64,000 nucleotides of DNA from Planctomycetales bacterium (GTDB lineage: Bacteria > Planctomycetota > Planctomycetia > Planctomycetales > Planctomycetaceae), in assembly GCA_028285345.1 (NCBI GenBank), contig JANQPT010000041.1, positions 124,001 through 188,000 on the forward strand. The letters are read 5' to 3'. Shown here in pieces: positions 53,040 through 62,558 of the stretch (position 1 is the stretch's first letter; every line of letters begins with the position of its first letter). Under the pieces are notes generated by a model that searched no databases, was not told the DNA's origin, and saw only the letters and a program-made list of their open reading frames with translations. Position numbers and translations under genes: made by a program.

Positions 53040-54005
53040 ATGACGAAGCCGACGAAGACGGATGTGGTAAATGCGTTTGATGATAAAATTAAGGAATGGC
53101 GGGAGCGGCAGATTGACGTACTTGGCGAAGTACCCTTTCCGACCGTTAACAACGAGACTCACCAATTCAAATCGATGGGATGGATCAATTTCGCGACCGA
53201 CTTCACCGATACGGTGTTCGGCGACTCGGCAGTCAACCAGCTGCGAAAAGGTGTGATGGATCGTATGACAATTCCGCTGTGGGTGTTGGGTAAAGCGCAA
53301 TCCGCCCTGGAATCACACCTACAATCGATCCGCGACAATAACCAGAAGATCGTGAACGCGCAATTCATGGACATTCGCGACAAGTTTACCAACAAGATCA
53401 GCGCCATAGCGGATACTTTCGTGGCTGATCCCGCATATGGCCGTAAGATGATCAATCATGTGTTTAATTATGTGAAGGATCGTGACTTTAAGGACAATCA
53501 ACAGATGCGAGCGTTCTTGCGCCGCCTTATCGACCATGCCAATATCGTGGAGACTGACCCCGCCAAGCTGCGGAAGAAGATCAATCCACGTTTCAAGGCG
53601 TTGATGAAGAAGATCAAGTACCTCTGGCTGGCGAGCCATCACACGCCTGAGGGTGTGTTCAGCAAGCGGTACAATTTGGAGTTTCGTCCACATCGCGGCG
53701 CGCGGTACCAGCACATCATGAAGGGCGAAATGCGGAACAAGGAGACTCGGAAAATCATCGACCAGATCATCGCCACCGCCTGGGGGCACGATGTGGTCTT
53801 CGTGCCGAGCAAGGGGAATGTGCTGGTGACGCCGACGCCCGGAAAAGGGATCTACGGCAAGCCGAAGATCTACAGAGTAAAGTCGTTCCGAGGCGATTTG
53901 CTGAGCCTACACGATGCGGAACATGAGATGTACATGGGAGAAAACCAGGGACCGCTTTCACCTTGGCGGTTCCGCAAGGACGAGCCGATTCCCATTCCTG
54001 CCTAG
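53040..54005 (+). CDS. Orphan hypothetical protein
   Basis: A 321-residue basic soluble protein that I do not recognise. AAAGG lies about seven bases before the ATG. The first two thirds are helical (DAFDDKIKEWRERQIDVLG-type texture and repeated Lys/Asp-rich helices, for example NVIDHVFNYVKDRD-like segments), and the last 100 residues look like strands, with GEMRNKETRKIIDQI, VVFVPSKGNVLVTPTPGKG and a proline-rich end. No signal, membrane segment or metal motif is visible. It is isolated from neighbours by gaps on both sides, and uses a slightly lower GC than most. Function unknown. Confidence 0.7.
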   Translation: MTKPTKTDVVNAFDDKIKEWRERQIDVLGEVPFPTVNNETHQFKSMGWINFATDFTDTVFGDSAVNQLRKGVMDRMTIPLWVLGKAQSALESHLQSIRDNNQKIVNAQFMDIRDKFTNKISAIADTFVADPAYGRKMINHVFNYVKDRDFKDNQQMRAFLRRLIDHANIVETDPAKLRKKINPRFKALMKKIKYLWLASHHTPEGVFSKRYNLEFRPHRGARYQHIMKGEMRNKETRKIIDQIIATAWGHDVVFVPSKGNVLVTPTPGKGIYGKPKIYRVKSFRGDLLSLHDAEHEMYMGENQGPLSPWRFRKDEPIPIPA

Positions 54006-54152
54006 TTCCGGCGATGGTCCCCAGACACGCTCGATGCAGACGTAACCGAGCAGCGCCATCATCAAAGTATGAATGAAGAAAGAGAGTTTGCCGTCGATTG
54101 CGCACCTGAAGTGGGTGGCTTTGGGCGCGGCGGATCGACGGCAGTGAGAGTG

Positions 54153-54193
54153 CGGCGCGGCTCCCGGGGATTGGTGGACCCGGAGCCGCGCCG
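54153..54193. terminator. Strong hairpin between converging genes
   Basis: CGGCGCGGCTCC (54153-54164) pairs perfectly with GGAGCCGCGCCG (54182-54193), a 12-base GC-rich stem with a 17-base loop, between the ends of the plus-strand gene at 54005 and the minus-strand gene at 54285. It could stop transcription in both directions, but no T-run follows on either strand. Confidence 0.5.
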
Positions 54194-54284
54194 GGACAGG
54201 CATCGACAGGAACTTCCGGGAACGAAACGAATGACTGCCGAAGTCGCGAATGGTTGACGATCTCAACTTCGCCAACATCGACCG

Positions 54285-55148
54285 TCAGTACAAAGCCGTG
54301 GCCAGCTTGCGGCGGTAGTCGTTGGCCAATTCCGAATTGTCGCCGACCAGATGAAAGATATTGACCATCGTCTCGCGGGACTTCTCCCGCCACGAGCCAA
54401 AATCGCGCTGCACCACTGAGAGGCAGATGTCGAGTGCCTCCTGGAATTGATGTGCGGCCGCAAGCGCGTCGGCAAGTTCCAGTTGCAGCTCCAGATTATC
54501 CGGCTCGGCTTCCGCTTGCCGGCGAATCTCGTCGACACCCCCGACGTCGGCGGCGACCGTGCGGAATTCCAATTCTGCTTTGATCTTTTCCGCTTCCTCC
54601 TCCAAAAAGCCGCGCTGCTCTAACTCGGAGATCAGACTGCGGCACTCTTCCTCCTTCTGTTGTGCGAACAGTACGCGGGCCAACAAGAGTTTGACATCGT
54701 CGCTCTGAGGTTCCAGCGCCAGCGCCTCGCGGAACTTGGACTCGGCAGCGGCCGGGTCGTCCGCTTCCAGAGCGCGTCCTTCAGCAGCGAGAGCCTGCCC
54801 GGGCGAGGGCAACAACGCTTCCAGCCAACTGCGAATCTGCTCTTCCGGAATCAAACCCACAAATTGATCGACGGCGCGCCCGTCGCGGACGGCAAACACA
54901 TGTGGCACCGACTGCACGCCGAATGCCATCGCCAGTTCTTGTTGAAGGTCGATATTGACCTTCACCAATTGAAACTTGCCGCCGAATTCGACCGCTAAGT
55001 TCTCGAGAATCGGCGTGAGCTGTTTGCAGGGCTGGCACCACGTCGCCCAAAAGTCGACGACAACAGGAACGTCGGCAGAGCGCGCAATAACGTCCTGCTC
55101 GAACGTATTGGGATCCGCATCCGTAATCCAAGGTGACTCTGCGGCCAT
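54285..55148 (-). CDS. Thioredoxin-TPR protein, CnoX-like
   Basis: A 287-residue protein with an N-terminal thioredoxin domain (residues about 8-110) followed by tetratricopeptide-like helices. The active site is FWATWCQPCKQLTP near residue 36 and the cis-proline region is SVPHVFAVRDG near residue 75. The layout is that of CnoX (YbbN), which protects proteins from oxidation and hands them to GroEL; the active Cys pair kept here also occurs in many homologues. The frame is open to a TTG at 55178, but the ATG at 55148, with GAGG upstream and starting MAAESPWITD, is the usual family start. Confidence 0.9.
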   Translation of the reverse strand: MAAESPWITDADPNTFEQDVIARSADVPVVVDFWATWCQPCKQLTPILENLAVEFGGKFQLVKVNIDLQQELAMAFGVQSVPHVFAVRDGRAVDQFVGLIPEEQIRSWLEALLPSPGQALAAEGRALEADDPAAAESKFREALALEPQSDDVKLLLARVLFAQQKEEECRSLISELEQRGFLEEEAEKIKAELEFRTVAADVGGVDEIRRQAEAEPDNLELQLELADALAAAHQFQEALDICLSVVQRDFGSWREKSRETMVNIFHLVGDNSELANDYRRKLATALY

Positions 55149-55244
55149 GAGTTGGGTGACCTCTTCAAGTATCGACAATCGGAACGCCGCCCGCCGAGTG
55201 CTAACATTTCTCCGCGATTCGACAGCTGCATCAGCGACTATTGA

Positions 55245-56234
55245 TCAGCCCAGCAGGTCTTTGACGGTATCGCGCTCGGTCCGCAGCTCGGCGACGGTGG
55301 CGTCGACTTTTTGCTGCGCAAATTCATTGTGCGTCAGCCCCTGCACGACGCTCCAAGTCGTGCCGTCGCTGGTCAGCGGAAAACTGGCGATCAGCCCTTC
55401 GTCGATTCCGTAGCTGCCGTCGCTACAAACTGCTGCGCTGTGCACCTGGCCATCGGGAGTTGGGGTGACGATGCTCTTGAGTGTATCGAGTGCGGCGTTG
55501 GCCGCCGACGCGGCGCTGGACGCTCCACGGGCTTTAATCACTGCGGCGCCGCGTTGCTGTACCGTCTTCAGGAAGTCGGTTTGCAGCCACTCGTCGTCCC
55601 CGATCACCTCGGGTGCAGGCTTTCCGTCGATCAACGTGTTATAGAAATCGGGGTATTGGGTTGCGCTATGATTTCCCCAGATCGCCATCTTCGTGATGCC
55701 TGCGACCGGGCGGCCGGATTTGTGGGCCAGTTGCGCAACGGCCCGGTTTTCGTCCAGGCGGGTCATGGCATACCAGCGATCGCGTGGAACGTCCGGGGCG
55801 TTGCTCATCGCGATTAGGCAGTTGGTATTGCAGGGATTGCCAACAACCAGCACGCGCACGTCATCGGCCGCGGCGGATTGTACCGCCTGTCCGGTACTGG
55901 TGAAGATGGGGCCGTTTATGCGAATGAGATCGCCCCGTTCCATGCCCTGCTTGCGGGGAATGCTGCCGACGCACACTACAAAATTGCAGTCGCGGAATCC
56001 ATCCTCCAGATGGTCGCTGTCCGCCTTAACGGTCCCGGCCAGCGTCGAGTAAGCACAATCGTCCAGTTCCATCTCAATTCCATCCAGGCCGCCCATAGCG
56101 ACTGGAATTTCGACCAGATGCAGAATCACCGGTTGATCGGGACCAAAGACTTCACCGGATGCAATCCGGAACACGAGGCTATATCCAATCTGGCCGGCGG
56201 CACCAGTCACAGCGACTCGGATCGGGGTTGGCAT
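55245..56234 (-). CDS. mdh: Malate dehydrogenase
   Basis: A 329-residue NAD-dependent malate dehydrogenase of the cytosolic-like group, interconverting malate and oxaloacetate in the citric acid cycle. The glycine motif VTGAAGQIGYSLVFRIASG opens the protein, VCVGSIPRKQGMERGDLI near residue 86 carries substrate-binding Arg residues, RLDENRAVAQLA near residue 158 the next, and ITKMAIWGNHSATQYPDF near residue 180 the catalytic His. The long open frame continues to 56792, but AGGAGAG lies five bases before the ATG at 56234 and the preceding part has no protein-like pattern. Confidence 0.96.
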   Translation of the reverse strand: MPTPIRVAVTGAAGQIGYSLVFRIASGEVFGPDQPVILHLVEIPVAMGGLDGIEMELDDCAYSTLAGTVKADSDHLEDGFRDCNFVVCVGSIPRKQGMERGDLIRINGPIFTSTGQAVQSAAADDVRVLVVGNPCNTNCLIAMSNAPDVPRDRWYAMTRLDENRAVAQLAHKSGRPVAGITKMAIWGNHSATQYPDFYNTLIDGKPAPEVIGDDEWLQTDFLKTVQQRGAAVIKARGASSAASAANAALDTLKSIVTPTPDGQVHSAAVCSDGSYGIDEGLIASFPLTSDGTTWSVVQGLTHNEFAQQKVDATVAELRTERDTVKDLLG

Positions 56235-56782
56235 GATGTCTCTCCTGTGAAGCGGTTGCAGACGAGCGGCGGACTTCCATCGGAATGCCGCGCAGCTTTG
56301 ATGTTGACCTTTGCGAAGTCCCGGCACTAAACAACGCTGTACCGGCGCCACCACTTTTAGCGACTTCGACAGGACTCGGCAACTGTCGCACTTCGCGTAC
56401 AAATCTTGCCGATCGACTTTGGTTCGGCGGATAGCCGCAGTGATAGAGGACGACCGAACATTAGGTTGAAAGCGTCTATCTGACGCAAAACTTGAAAAAC
56501 GTCTGAAATCGCGTACGTCGTAACGACTGCGAAAACGAGGGGCTTTGGGACATGTTTGCGGCGCCTGAATCGGAGTTGAAATCGCCCTAAGACCGCTACA
56601 CATAGATCGTTTTAACATAACGACTTGTGGCGAGTGAACTTCCTGCAACAGGAGCGTTTGTCCGCCGTTGACACGTTTCTGACTCGCCGGTACAGTCCAC
56701 GCCTTGTTTCCCGCCACGACGCTCCCCGTCCGGCGGGGTTGATCATCGGAATCCGGCCCGTTTAGATAGCGGGGAGTCGATT
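56235..56782. other. 548-base intergenic region with promoter
   Basis: No gene is supported; the long minus frame through it is only an extension of the malate dehydrogenase frame. Apart from the promoter at 56668, there are no repeats or hairpins that stand out. It holds the control region of both divergent genes. Confidence 0.6.
56668..56696 (+). promoter_or_regulatory. Sigma-70-type promoter for the amidase operon
   Basis: TTGACA at 56668-56673 is a perfect -35 box, and TACAGT at 56691-56696 matches four of six bases of the -10 box, with a 17-base spacer. The GTG start at 56783 lies about 80 bases downstream. This is the best promoter match noted in the window. Confidence 0.55.
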
Positions 56783-57526
56783 GTGCGGCCAACGCTCAGG
56801 CGTATCTCTTGGAGCGGCATGCTCTTGCTCGCGGGCGGGTTTCTCGCCTCTTGCACGCAGCGTTATGCCACTCTGCCTCCCGATGCGGCCCCAACACCCC
56901 GCCGTTTATCAACCGTACCCTCCGCGGCTCGAATTCAAGGCAACGTCCCCACAACTGCGGTGCAGCTTCCCGCACAAGCTGTCTCGCGGAGTTTCGGCAA
57001 CAATCCATGGCAGCCTTCGGAGCCGCCGCGTGATTGGAAATACATCGTCCTGCATCACACGGCGACGAGCTCCGGCAGCGTGGAAGAAATACACGAAGAG
57101 CATTTGAAAAAGGGTTGGGAGGGAATCGGCTATCACTTTGTGATTGGAAACGGATCCGGCATGGGAGACGGAACAATCGAGCCGACGTTTCGTTGGCGCG
57201 AACAGATGCACGGCGCCCATGCGGGCAAGTCGGAGTTCAATCAACAAGGAATCGGCGTCGTGCTGGTCGGAAACTTTGAGGAGTCCTCTCCTTCCACCGC
57301 ACAGGTTGAGGCGGCCACACGATTGGTCGCAACGTTGAAGAGGGAGTACGGCATTTCCAGTGAAAACGTGATCCCCCATTCAGAAGTCAAAGCGACGCTC
57401 TGTCCCGGGAAAAACTTTCCACTGGAAGCCGTGGCAACCGCACAGATTTTTGACACGTTGAGTCAGCAACCACAACAGCAACCGCCGCCGGAATTCGCCG
57501 GACGGATGAGGAGAATCAGGAGATGA
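56783..57526 (+). CDS. N-acetylmuramoyl-L-alanine amidase lipoprotein
   Basis: A 247-residue lipoprotein amidase that cuts between the glycan and peptide of peptidoglycan. The lipobox is FLASC with Cys near residue 24. The amidase_2/PGRP fold starts at YIVLHHTAT near residue 92 (first zinc His), continues with GIGYHFVIGNG, and ends with IPHSEVKATLCPGKNF, giving the second His and the Cys ligand near residues 200-208. The start is a GTG with GGGGAG six bases before. Its stop overlaps the next start by four bases (ATGA), so the two genes are translationally coupled. Planctomycetes do have a peptidoglycan wall, so this could act in wall turnover. Confidence 0.9.
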   Translation: MRPTLRRISWSGMLLLAGGFLASCTQRYATLPPDAAPTPRRLSTVPSAARIQGNVPTTAVQLPAQAVSRSFGNNPWQPSEPPRDWKYIVLHHTATSSGSVEEIHEEHLKKGWEGIGYHFVIGNGSGMGDGTIEPTFRWREQMHGAHAGKSEFNQQGIGVVLVGNFEESSPSTAQVEAATRLVATLKREYGISSENVIPHSEVKATLCPGKNFPLEAVATAQIFDTLSQQPQQQPPPEFAGRMRRIRR

Positions 57527-58278
57527 CAGCTCGTTTTTCGCACGATGCTTTACCACTGGACAACCATCACCGGATGTCGGTGGCCGCTCACACTCCTTCG
57601 GCCGCCATTACGTCCGATGAACGTGAATTTGCGATTGAGCCGGTCTATTCACCGTCAGCGGTTTATGTTCCCGATGACTACGAACCCAACTACGCATATC
57701 CGCTGTTGATCTGGCTGCATGATGAAGGCGGGTCAGAGCGCGACCTGTTGAGGATCATGCCGCAGATCAGTCGGCGCAACTATTTCGGCCTTTCGCTGCG
57801 CGGCCCGCTGGAGCGTGACGACAGCCGTGGCGGGTATCGCTGGTCACAATTGCATGACGACGTGGAACTGTTGGAGAATGAACTGCTCCAGAGCGTTCGC
57901 CACCTACGGCAAACGTATCATATCCACTCTGAACGCGTGAGCGTCGGCGGTCGGGGAATCGGCGCGACGTTGGCGCTGCGTTTATTGCTGCAACGTCCCG
58001 AGTGGTTCGCCGGAGCGGTCGCTCTCGACGGAGATTTTCCGCTAATGGACCGGCCATTGGCCAACTTCCGCCGGCTCAACGGCAAACGGGTCATGATCGC
58101 GAGTCCCAACCAGCGAGGCCAATCGGAATCGAAGCGGTGCGCGTTGCTGCACGCCGCCGGTATGACCGTCTGCCCCCGCCGATACGACTTCGGCAAACGG
58201 CTTCACCGCGACATTCTCCGCGACATCGACCGCTGGATGATGCAGGAGTGCTACCGCGCGGTCACAGTGGACTCTTAG
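57523..58278 (+). CDS. Alpha/beta hydrolase (phospholipase/carboxylesterase type)
   Basis: A 251-residue hydrolase coupled to the amidase gene by an ATGA overlap. LLIWLHDEGGSERDLLRIMP near residue 65 and SVGGRGIGATLALRLL near residue 145 correspond to the oxyanion and nucleophile regions, but the elbow reads GGRGIG, so the expected Ser is Arg. The region LHRDILRDIDRW near residue 226 holds a His where the catalytic His is expected. It may therefore be a noncatalytic homologue of the phospholipase/carboxylesterase (LPxTG-type feruloyl-like) group. No signal peptide is visible. Confidence 0.8.
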   Translation: MTARFSHDALPLDNHHRMSVAAHTPSAAITSDEREFAIEPVYSPSAVYVPDDYEPNYAYPLLIWLHDEGGSERDLLRIMPQISRRNYFGLSLRGPLERDDSRGGYRWSQLHDDVELLENELLQSVRHLRQTYHIHSERVSVGGRGIGATLALRLLLQRPEWFAGAVALDGDFPLMDRPLANFRRLNGKRVMIASPNQRGQSESKRCALLHAAGMTVCPRRYDFGKRLHRDILRDIDRWMMQECYRAVTVDS

Positions 58279-58297
58279 CTATCGCGGTGCGCGCAGC

Positions 58298-60658
58298 TTA
58301 CTCGCCGGAATCTTGCGGATAGACCAGCACCCGGTCGTGGCTTAACAGAATCAGGTCGTTCCGCCCGTCGCCTGTCACGTCTTCGATCAACGCTTCCCGG
58401 GGATCGACCCCGACATTATCAGCCGCTGTGAGACTCTTGGCCTCAAAAACCTTAAAGTAAAGCGCGTGACGTAAACCGGCGCTGAGGTCGAAGTCGAGGA
58501 TTTCGACGATCTGCGATTGAGTATCCAGACAGGCGATGTCGGCATGGCCGTCTGCGTTGAGATCGCCCGCAACTAAATCTGCAAACCGGGTCTTCTCCAA
58601 CTTGGTCTCATAGCTGGCGACTTCTTCCAATTGAGGATCGGTCCGGCCGGCGTAGAGCACTCCAAATCGTCCCACGCCGAACAGCAGTAAGTCATCGCGA
58701 CCGTCTCCATTCAAATCGACCGTCTGGGTGGCCTTGTGGCGGAACTCGCCAATCTCCACCTCTTTCCAAGGTTGAAACAGCATCTCGCCCAGCTTAAGGA
58801 CGCGAAGTTTCTTGACACCGCTGTCCACCAATACGATCTCGCTGCCGGGTTGGTCATCCAGATCAATTTCCGCGGCGCCGCTGATCTTGGCGTTGCTTTC
58901 CGACGCGTTGTATTGGTCGGCCACTTGCCATCGGCCGGCGGTGTCGACTTTCATGCTGCGTGCGAAATTCTGTTGCGCAACGAGCAGCGACGGGTTTTCG
59001 GAACGGCCGATAAACAGCGCTCCCGGTGTCACCTTGCCCAACCCCAGTCCGCGGCGGTTCTTATGTTCGACCGGAACACCGTTGGCATCCGTGAGCAATA
59101 GGACCGGTTCGGAACCATTAAAGATCAAGAAATCGGTCCGCCCATCCGTGTTGGCGTCGAGCTTCATCAGCCGTTGAGGCTTCGACTTGAGTTTCAGATT
59201 GACGACGTTGCCCTTCTCGGCCGCAAACGGCCGCGGATTCCACTCGCCGCTGTCGTTCAGCGAGAAGGCCAGAAGCTGGTAGTTTGAACTGCCGGCGTCA
59301 GAATCGCGGCAAAGGCAAATCAACTCATGCCGGCCGTCGCGATCCAGGTCGGCCAATTCAATCGCGACCGGATCGTCGGCTAAGGTCAAGACTTGGGGAT
59401 AGGACAACCGCCCGCCTTCCATACGGCAGAGTCCGACCGCTTTCTCCTTCGTGCTCAGGACAACGACTTCCGATTGGGCGGAATCGCCGTCCAAATTGCC
59501 GATGCGGATCTGCTGGATGTCGGTCAGGCTGGGAAACGCACGACCCTGACCGAGCCCATGTTTCGCTTCTTGTCGAAACGCGATCACTTGTGCACCATCG
59601 GGATCCGTCACCAGCACGTCGGCCAGTCCGTCCCCATCCAGGTCGCCGACGGCCAAGTCCGTTTTGCGCCCCGATCCGAGTGACCCGAATCCGTAGAAAA
59701 TCAGCCGGCCGGCCAGTTCGCCCTGTGCCGCCTGCGGGCGGACGATGCGATGGACTTTGACGCGGCCTGTGCGCGATTCAATCGTCAGGATCTCGACTCC
59801 CGGACGCCCGTCGAGATCGTGCAACGTCCATGCGCGGGGGTTGTCGAGCTCAAATCGAAATTCCGGTCCCAGCCGCCCCGACGCGTCCTGCATCCTCGCA
59901 CACAACGGACGTTCGCCATCATCGCTGGACAGGTAGCAGAGGTCCTTCCGCCCATCACCGTCGAGATCAGCGATTTGAACCATCGACAGTTTGGAGGAAG
60001 TGTTCATCAACGATTGCGGCGCGGCCATGCGGCCGTCCGCTTGTTGATAGATCAAGTAGGTTTTCTTCTTCCCCAATACGGCGATGTCGTCTTTGCCGTC
60101 GCCGTTGAGGTCGCCGGCGGCAGTGTTCCAACGCGCAACTTGTACGTCCGGCAAACGCATCCGCTGCTTGTTCTGCCAGGTTCCCGACTCCTGCTGTAAC
60201 CGAATCACCAACTGATCGGCGCCGCCGAAATAGACCAAGTCGGCCTTGCCGTCGCTGTTGAAGTCGCCGGTGTCCAGCGCCGCGACCACTTTGTCGACGG
60301 TGATTTTGTCATGCCGGAACCGCCGATCGTTGCCAATAAAATTAACACGCTTCGAGCCCGGCGGGGTGGAGCGGTTTTCATCGTCCGACAACTGCGCCAG
60401 CAGATCGAGCCGGCTGTGACCGTTGTCGACCAGCAGAAGATCCGTACGACGGTCGTCGTTCAAATCCGCGGCCACCAGATTGCCCGATCGTTTCTCAAGC
60501 TTGTACAACTCGACCGGGAGGAATCCATAATAATCCGCCAAATCAGCCTGAGCGCGCTTCGACTCTGATGTTCCGGACGGGTCCGCAGTATGGGCATAGG
60601 CGGCCAAACCGAAGACGATCAACAAGACGGGCAAGATCCCCGTGCGCGACGTTGGCAT
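58298..60658 (-). CDS. Large secreted FG-GAP/VCBS repeat protein
   Basis: A 786-residue secreted protein (signal about residues 7-24, ending AYAHT) with about twelve FG-GAP/VCBS-type repeats, each marked by motifs like DLNGDGKDDIAV, DLDGDGLADVLV or DLNADGHADIAC. Repeats are spread over the whole chain, so it probably folds as one or two seven-bladed beta-propellers that bind calcium. No other domain is visible. The start has GAGGGGA before the ATG. The stop is only 19 bases from that of the converging hydrolase gene. It has no close resemblance to the propeller at 43988 beyond the motif. Confidence 0.91.
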   Translation of the reverse strand: MPTSRTGILPVLLIVFGLAAYAHTADPSGTSESKRAQADLADYYGFLPVELYKLEKRSGNLVAADLNDDRRTDLLLVDNGHSRLDLLAQLSDDENRSTPPGSKRVNFIGNDRRFRHDKITVDKVVAALDTGDFNSDGKADLVYFGGADQLVIRLQQESGTWQNKQRMRLPDVQVARWNTAAGDLNGDGKDDIAVLGKKKTYLIYQQADGRMAAPQSLMNTSSKLSMVQIADLDGDGRKDLCYLSSDDGERPLCARMQDASGRLGPEFRFELDNPRAWTLHDLDGRPGVEILTIESRTGRVKVHRIVRPQAAQGELAGRLIFYGFGSLGSGRKTDLAVGDLDGDGLADVLVTDPDGAQVIAFRQEAKHGLGQGRAFPSLTDIQQIRIGNLDGDSAQSEVVVLSTKEKAVGLCRMEGGRLSYPQVLTLADDPVAIELADLDRDGRHELICLCRDSDAGSSNYQLLAFSLNDSGEWNPRPFAAEKGNVVNLKLKSKPQRLMKLDANTDGRTDFLIFNGSEPVLLLTDANGVPVEHKNRRGLGLGKVTPGALFIGRSENPSLLVAQQNFARSMKVDTAGRWQVADQYNASESNAKISGAAEIDLDDQPGSEIVLVDSGVKKLRVLKLGEMLFQPWKEVEIGEFRHKATQTVDLNGDGRDDLLLFGVGRFGVLYAGRTDPQLEEVASYETKLEKTRFADLVAGDLNADGHADIACLDTQSQIVEILDFDLSAGLRHALYFKVFEAKSLTAADNVGVDPREALIEDVTGDGRNDLILLSHDRVLVYPQDSGE

Positions 60659-60704
60659 CTGTCATCCCCTCATGGGTGGTACAAAACCGGTGACCGGCTC
60701 GACA

Positions 60705-62558
60705 TTAGTTGACACGGAATTGAAACGGCATCAAGGTCAAGACGCGTTGCCGCCCAAACAATCGCATCAGTTCCCACGCCTGCAATTGTTGAGTCACTTC
60801 CGGAGCAAGTTCCCGTAAAACCCTTCTCAATTGGGCCGTTTGGGTCGCGGATACACCCGCATCGGAATCCATCGGACCGAACAGGGCTTCGAGCGGATTG
60901 GGCGCCTTCGGCAATACCTTTAACTCCACACGGTCATCCGGCTCAAATCCCGCTTTTGCCTTAACAGCGGCAATCGTGTCGGCCAGCGTCCCCAACTCGT
61001 CAACGAGCCCCACCTTCAAGGCCTGTTGACCGGTGTAAACGCGGCCGGCGGCAAGCTTCTTCAGCTGATCCAGTTCCATGCCGCGGCCCTGGGCGGCTTT
61101 GCTCGTAAACTGCTCATAAACCGTGTTCAGCAAGTGCTGCATTGCCTTGCGTTCAGACTCGCTGAAGCCGGACGTCGTGCTGAAAACGCCCGCGTTTTTG
61201 CCGCGACTGATTACGCTGGTGGTGATGCCCACCTTTTCAAACAGACCGCCGATGGCCAGCTTGCCCCCCACGACGCCGATCGATCCGGTCAGAGTTCCCG
61301 GCTCGGCAAAGATCCGATCAGCGCCCATCGCGATGTAATAGCCGCCGCTGGCCGCCGTGTCGCCCATGCTCACGTAAAACGGCACTTCCAGCAGCTCCAA
61401 CTCGCGCCACATCAGATCGCTCGCCAGTGCACTGCCGCCGGGACTGTCGATCCGCAACACCACCGCCTTGACGGTCTTGTCGTCGCGCACATTGCGAATG
61501 GCTTTGATCAACGTGTCCGATCCGAGCGTCTGGCCGCCGAACATGCTTTGCTTGCTACGGCCGGACGTAATGGAACCGGTCGCATACAGAACAGCAACCT
61601 TGGGCCGGCTGCTGCTACGCCGTTTCGGCTGAATTCCCATCAGCAAATTCATCGTCTGCATCATTCCAAACGGCGAGAAGTCCAGGTTGAGCTTCTTTTT
61701 GCCATAGCGCTTGGCCAGCTTGACGGTGGCATCGCTGTTTTCCGCTTCGACAGTCGCCATCAATTGGTCCTGATAGGCCACCTTGTCGATGAGCCCCCGT
61801 TTGAGCGCCTCTGCCGCGGTCAGCGGTCCCGAATCGATGGCGGCTTCGACGGCTTTGGGATCGAGTTTCCGCGACTTTGCGATCGTGGCGATCATTTGTC
61901 CGTAATAATCGTCGAGAATCTCCTCCATCTCCTTGCGGAATTCCGGGCTCATTTCGGTGCGGGTAAAGGGCTCCGCAGCGGACTTGTATTCACCGACGCG
62001 CAACATCTCGGCCTGAATGCCGGCCTTGTCGAAGAGATTCTTGTAAAACGTGACCTCGGCCCGCAGACCGGTCAGCATCAACGTCGCCGATTCTGGCATG
62101 TAGATTTGATCGCACGCTGTGGCGATCTGGTATTCGGCGCTGCTGCCCGCTTCCAACCATGCGAAGACTTTCTTGTCGGCCGCGCGAATGCGACCGATGG
62201 CCTGGCGCAGCTCATTGAGCTTGGCGCGGCCGATTGTGGGGCCGTTAACGCGGAGGATCACGCCGCGAACCTTGCGGTCCTTGGCAGCTTTATCCAACCG
62301 CGAAATCATCGTGGACAGGCTTTCCACGTTCTCGCTGAACAAGGGGGGAGGTTGGTCCCCTTCCGGATAACTCCCTTTGACATCAAGATGCGCCCACGTA
62401 ACGGTAATCTTTCTCTTCGGTTTCTCCGCTTCTATGGCGGCTGCATTCTTCCCAGCATCCGCCGCCTTCTCGGACGTCTCTTTGTCGTCCGCCCGAACGA
62501 GGAGGGGGAATCCAGCCGCAACGATCAGCAACAAAACCGCAACAGGCATGCGACGCAT
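60705..62558 (-). CDS. sppA: Signal peptide peptidase SppA, 67K type
   Basis: A 617-residue membrane serine protease that degrades leftover signal peptides. A hydrophobic leader (about residues 4-21) precedes a linker and then two S49 domains, as in Escherichia coli SppA. The catalytic Lys lies in RVGEYKSAAEPF near residue 200, in the first domain. The nucleophile Ser lies in DTAASGGYYIAMGADRI near residue 400, in the second. GGAGG lies eight bases before the ATG at 62558; the frame extends 21 more codons, but the leader starts here. Downstream the FG-GAP gene follows after 47 bases on the same strand. Confidence 0.94.
   Translation of the reverse strand: MRRMPVAVLLLIVAAGFPLLVRADDKETSEKAADAGKNAAAIEAEKPKRKITVTWAHLDVKGSYPEGDQPPPLFSENVESLSTMISRLDKAAKDRKVRGVILRVNGPTIGRAKLNELRQAIGRIRAADKKVFAWLEAGSSAEYQIATACDQIYMPESATLMLTGLRAEVTFYKNLFDKAGIQAEMLRVGEYKSAAEPFTRTEMSPEFRKEMEEILDDYYGQMIATIAKSRKLDPKAVEAAIDSGPLTAAEALKRGLIDKVAYQDQLMATVEAENSDATVKLAKRYGKKKLNLDFSPFGMMQTMNLLMGIQPKRRSSSRPKVAVLYATGSITSGRSKQSMFGGQTLGSDTLIKAIRNVRDDKTVKAVVLRIDSPGGSALASDLMWRELELLEVPFYVSMGDTAASGGYYIAMGADRIFAEPGTLTGSIGVVGGKLAIGGLFEKVGITTSVISRGKNAGVFSTTSGFSESERKAMQHLLNTVYEQFTSKAAQGRGMELDQLKKLAAGRVYTGQQALKVGLVDELGTLADTIAAVKAKAGFEPDDRVELKVLPKAPNPLEALFGPMDSDAGVSATQTAQLRRVLRELAPEVTQQLQAWELMRLFGRQRVLTLMPFQFRVN

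Noticed and set aside
56235-56792. Upstream extension of the malate dehydrogenase frame
   Set aside because: The added residues have no protein-like pattern, while the ATG at 56234 has a good ribosome binding site and starts the glycine motif.
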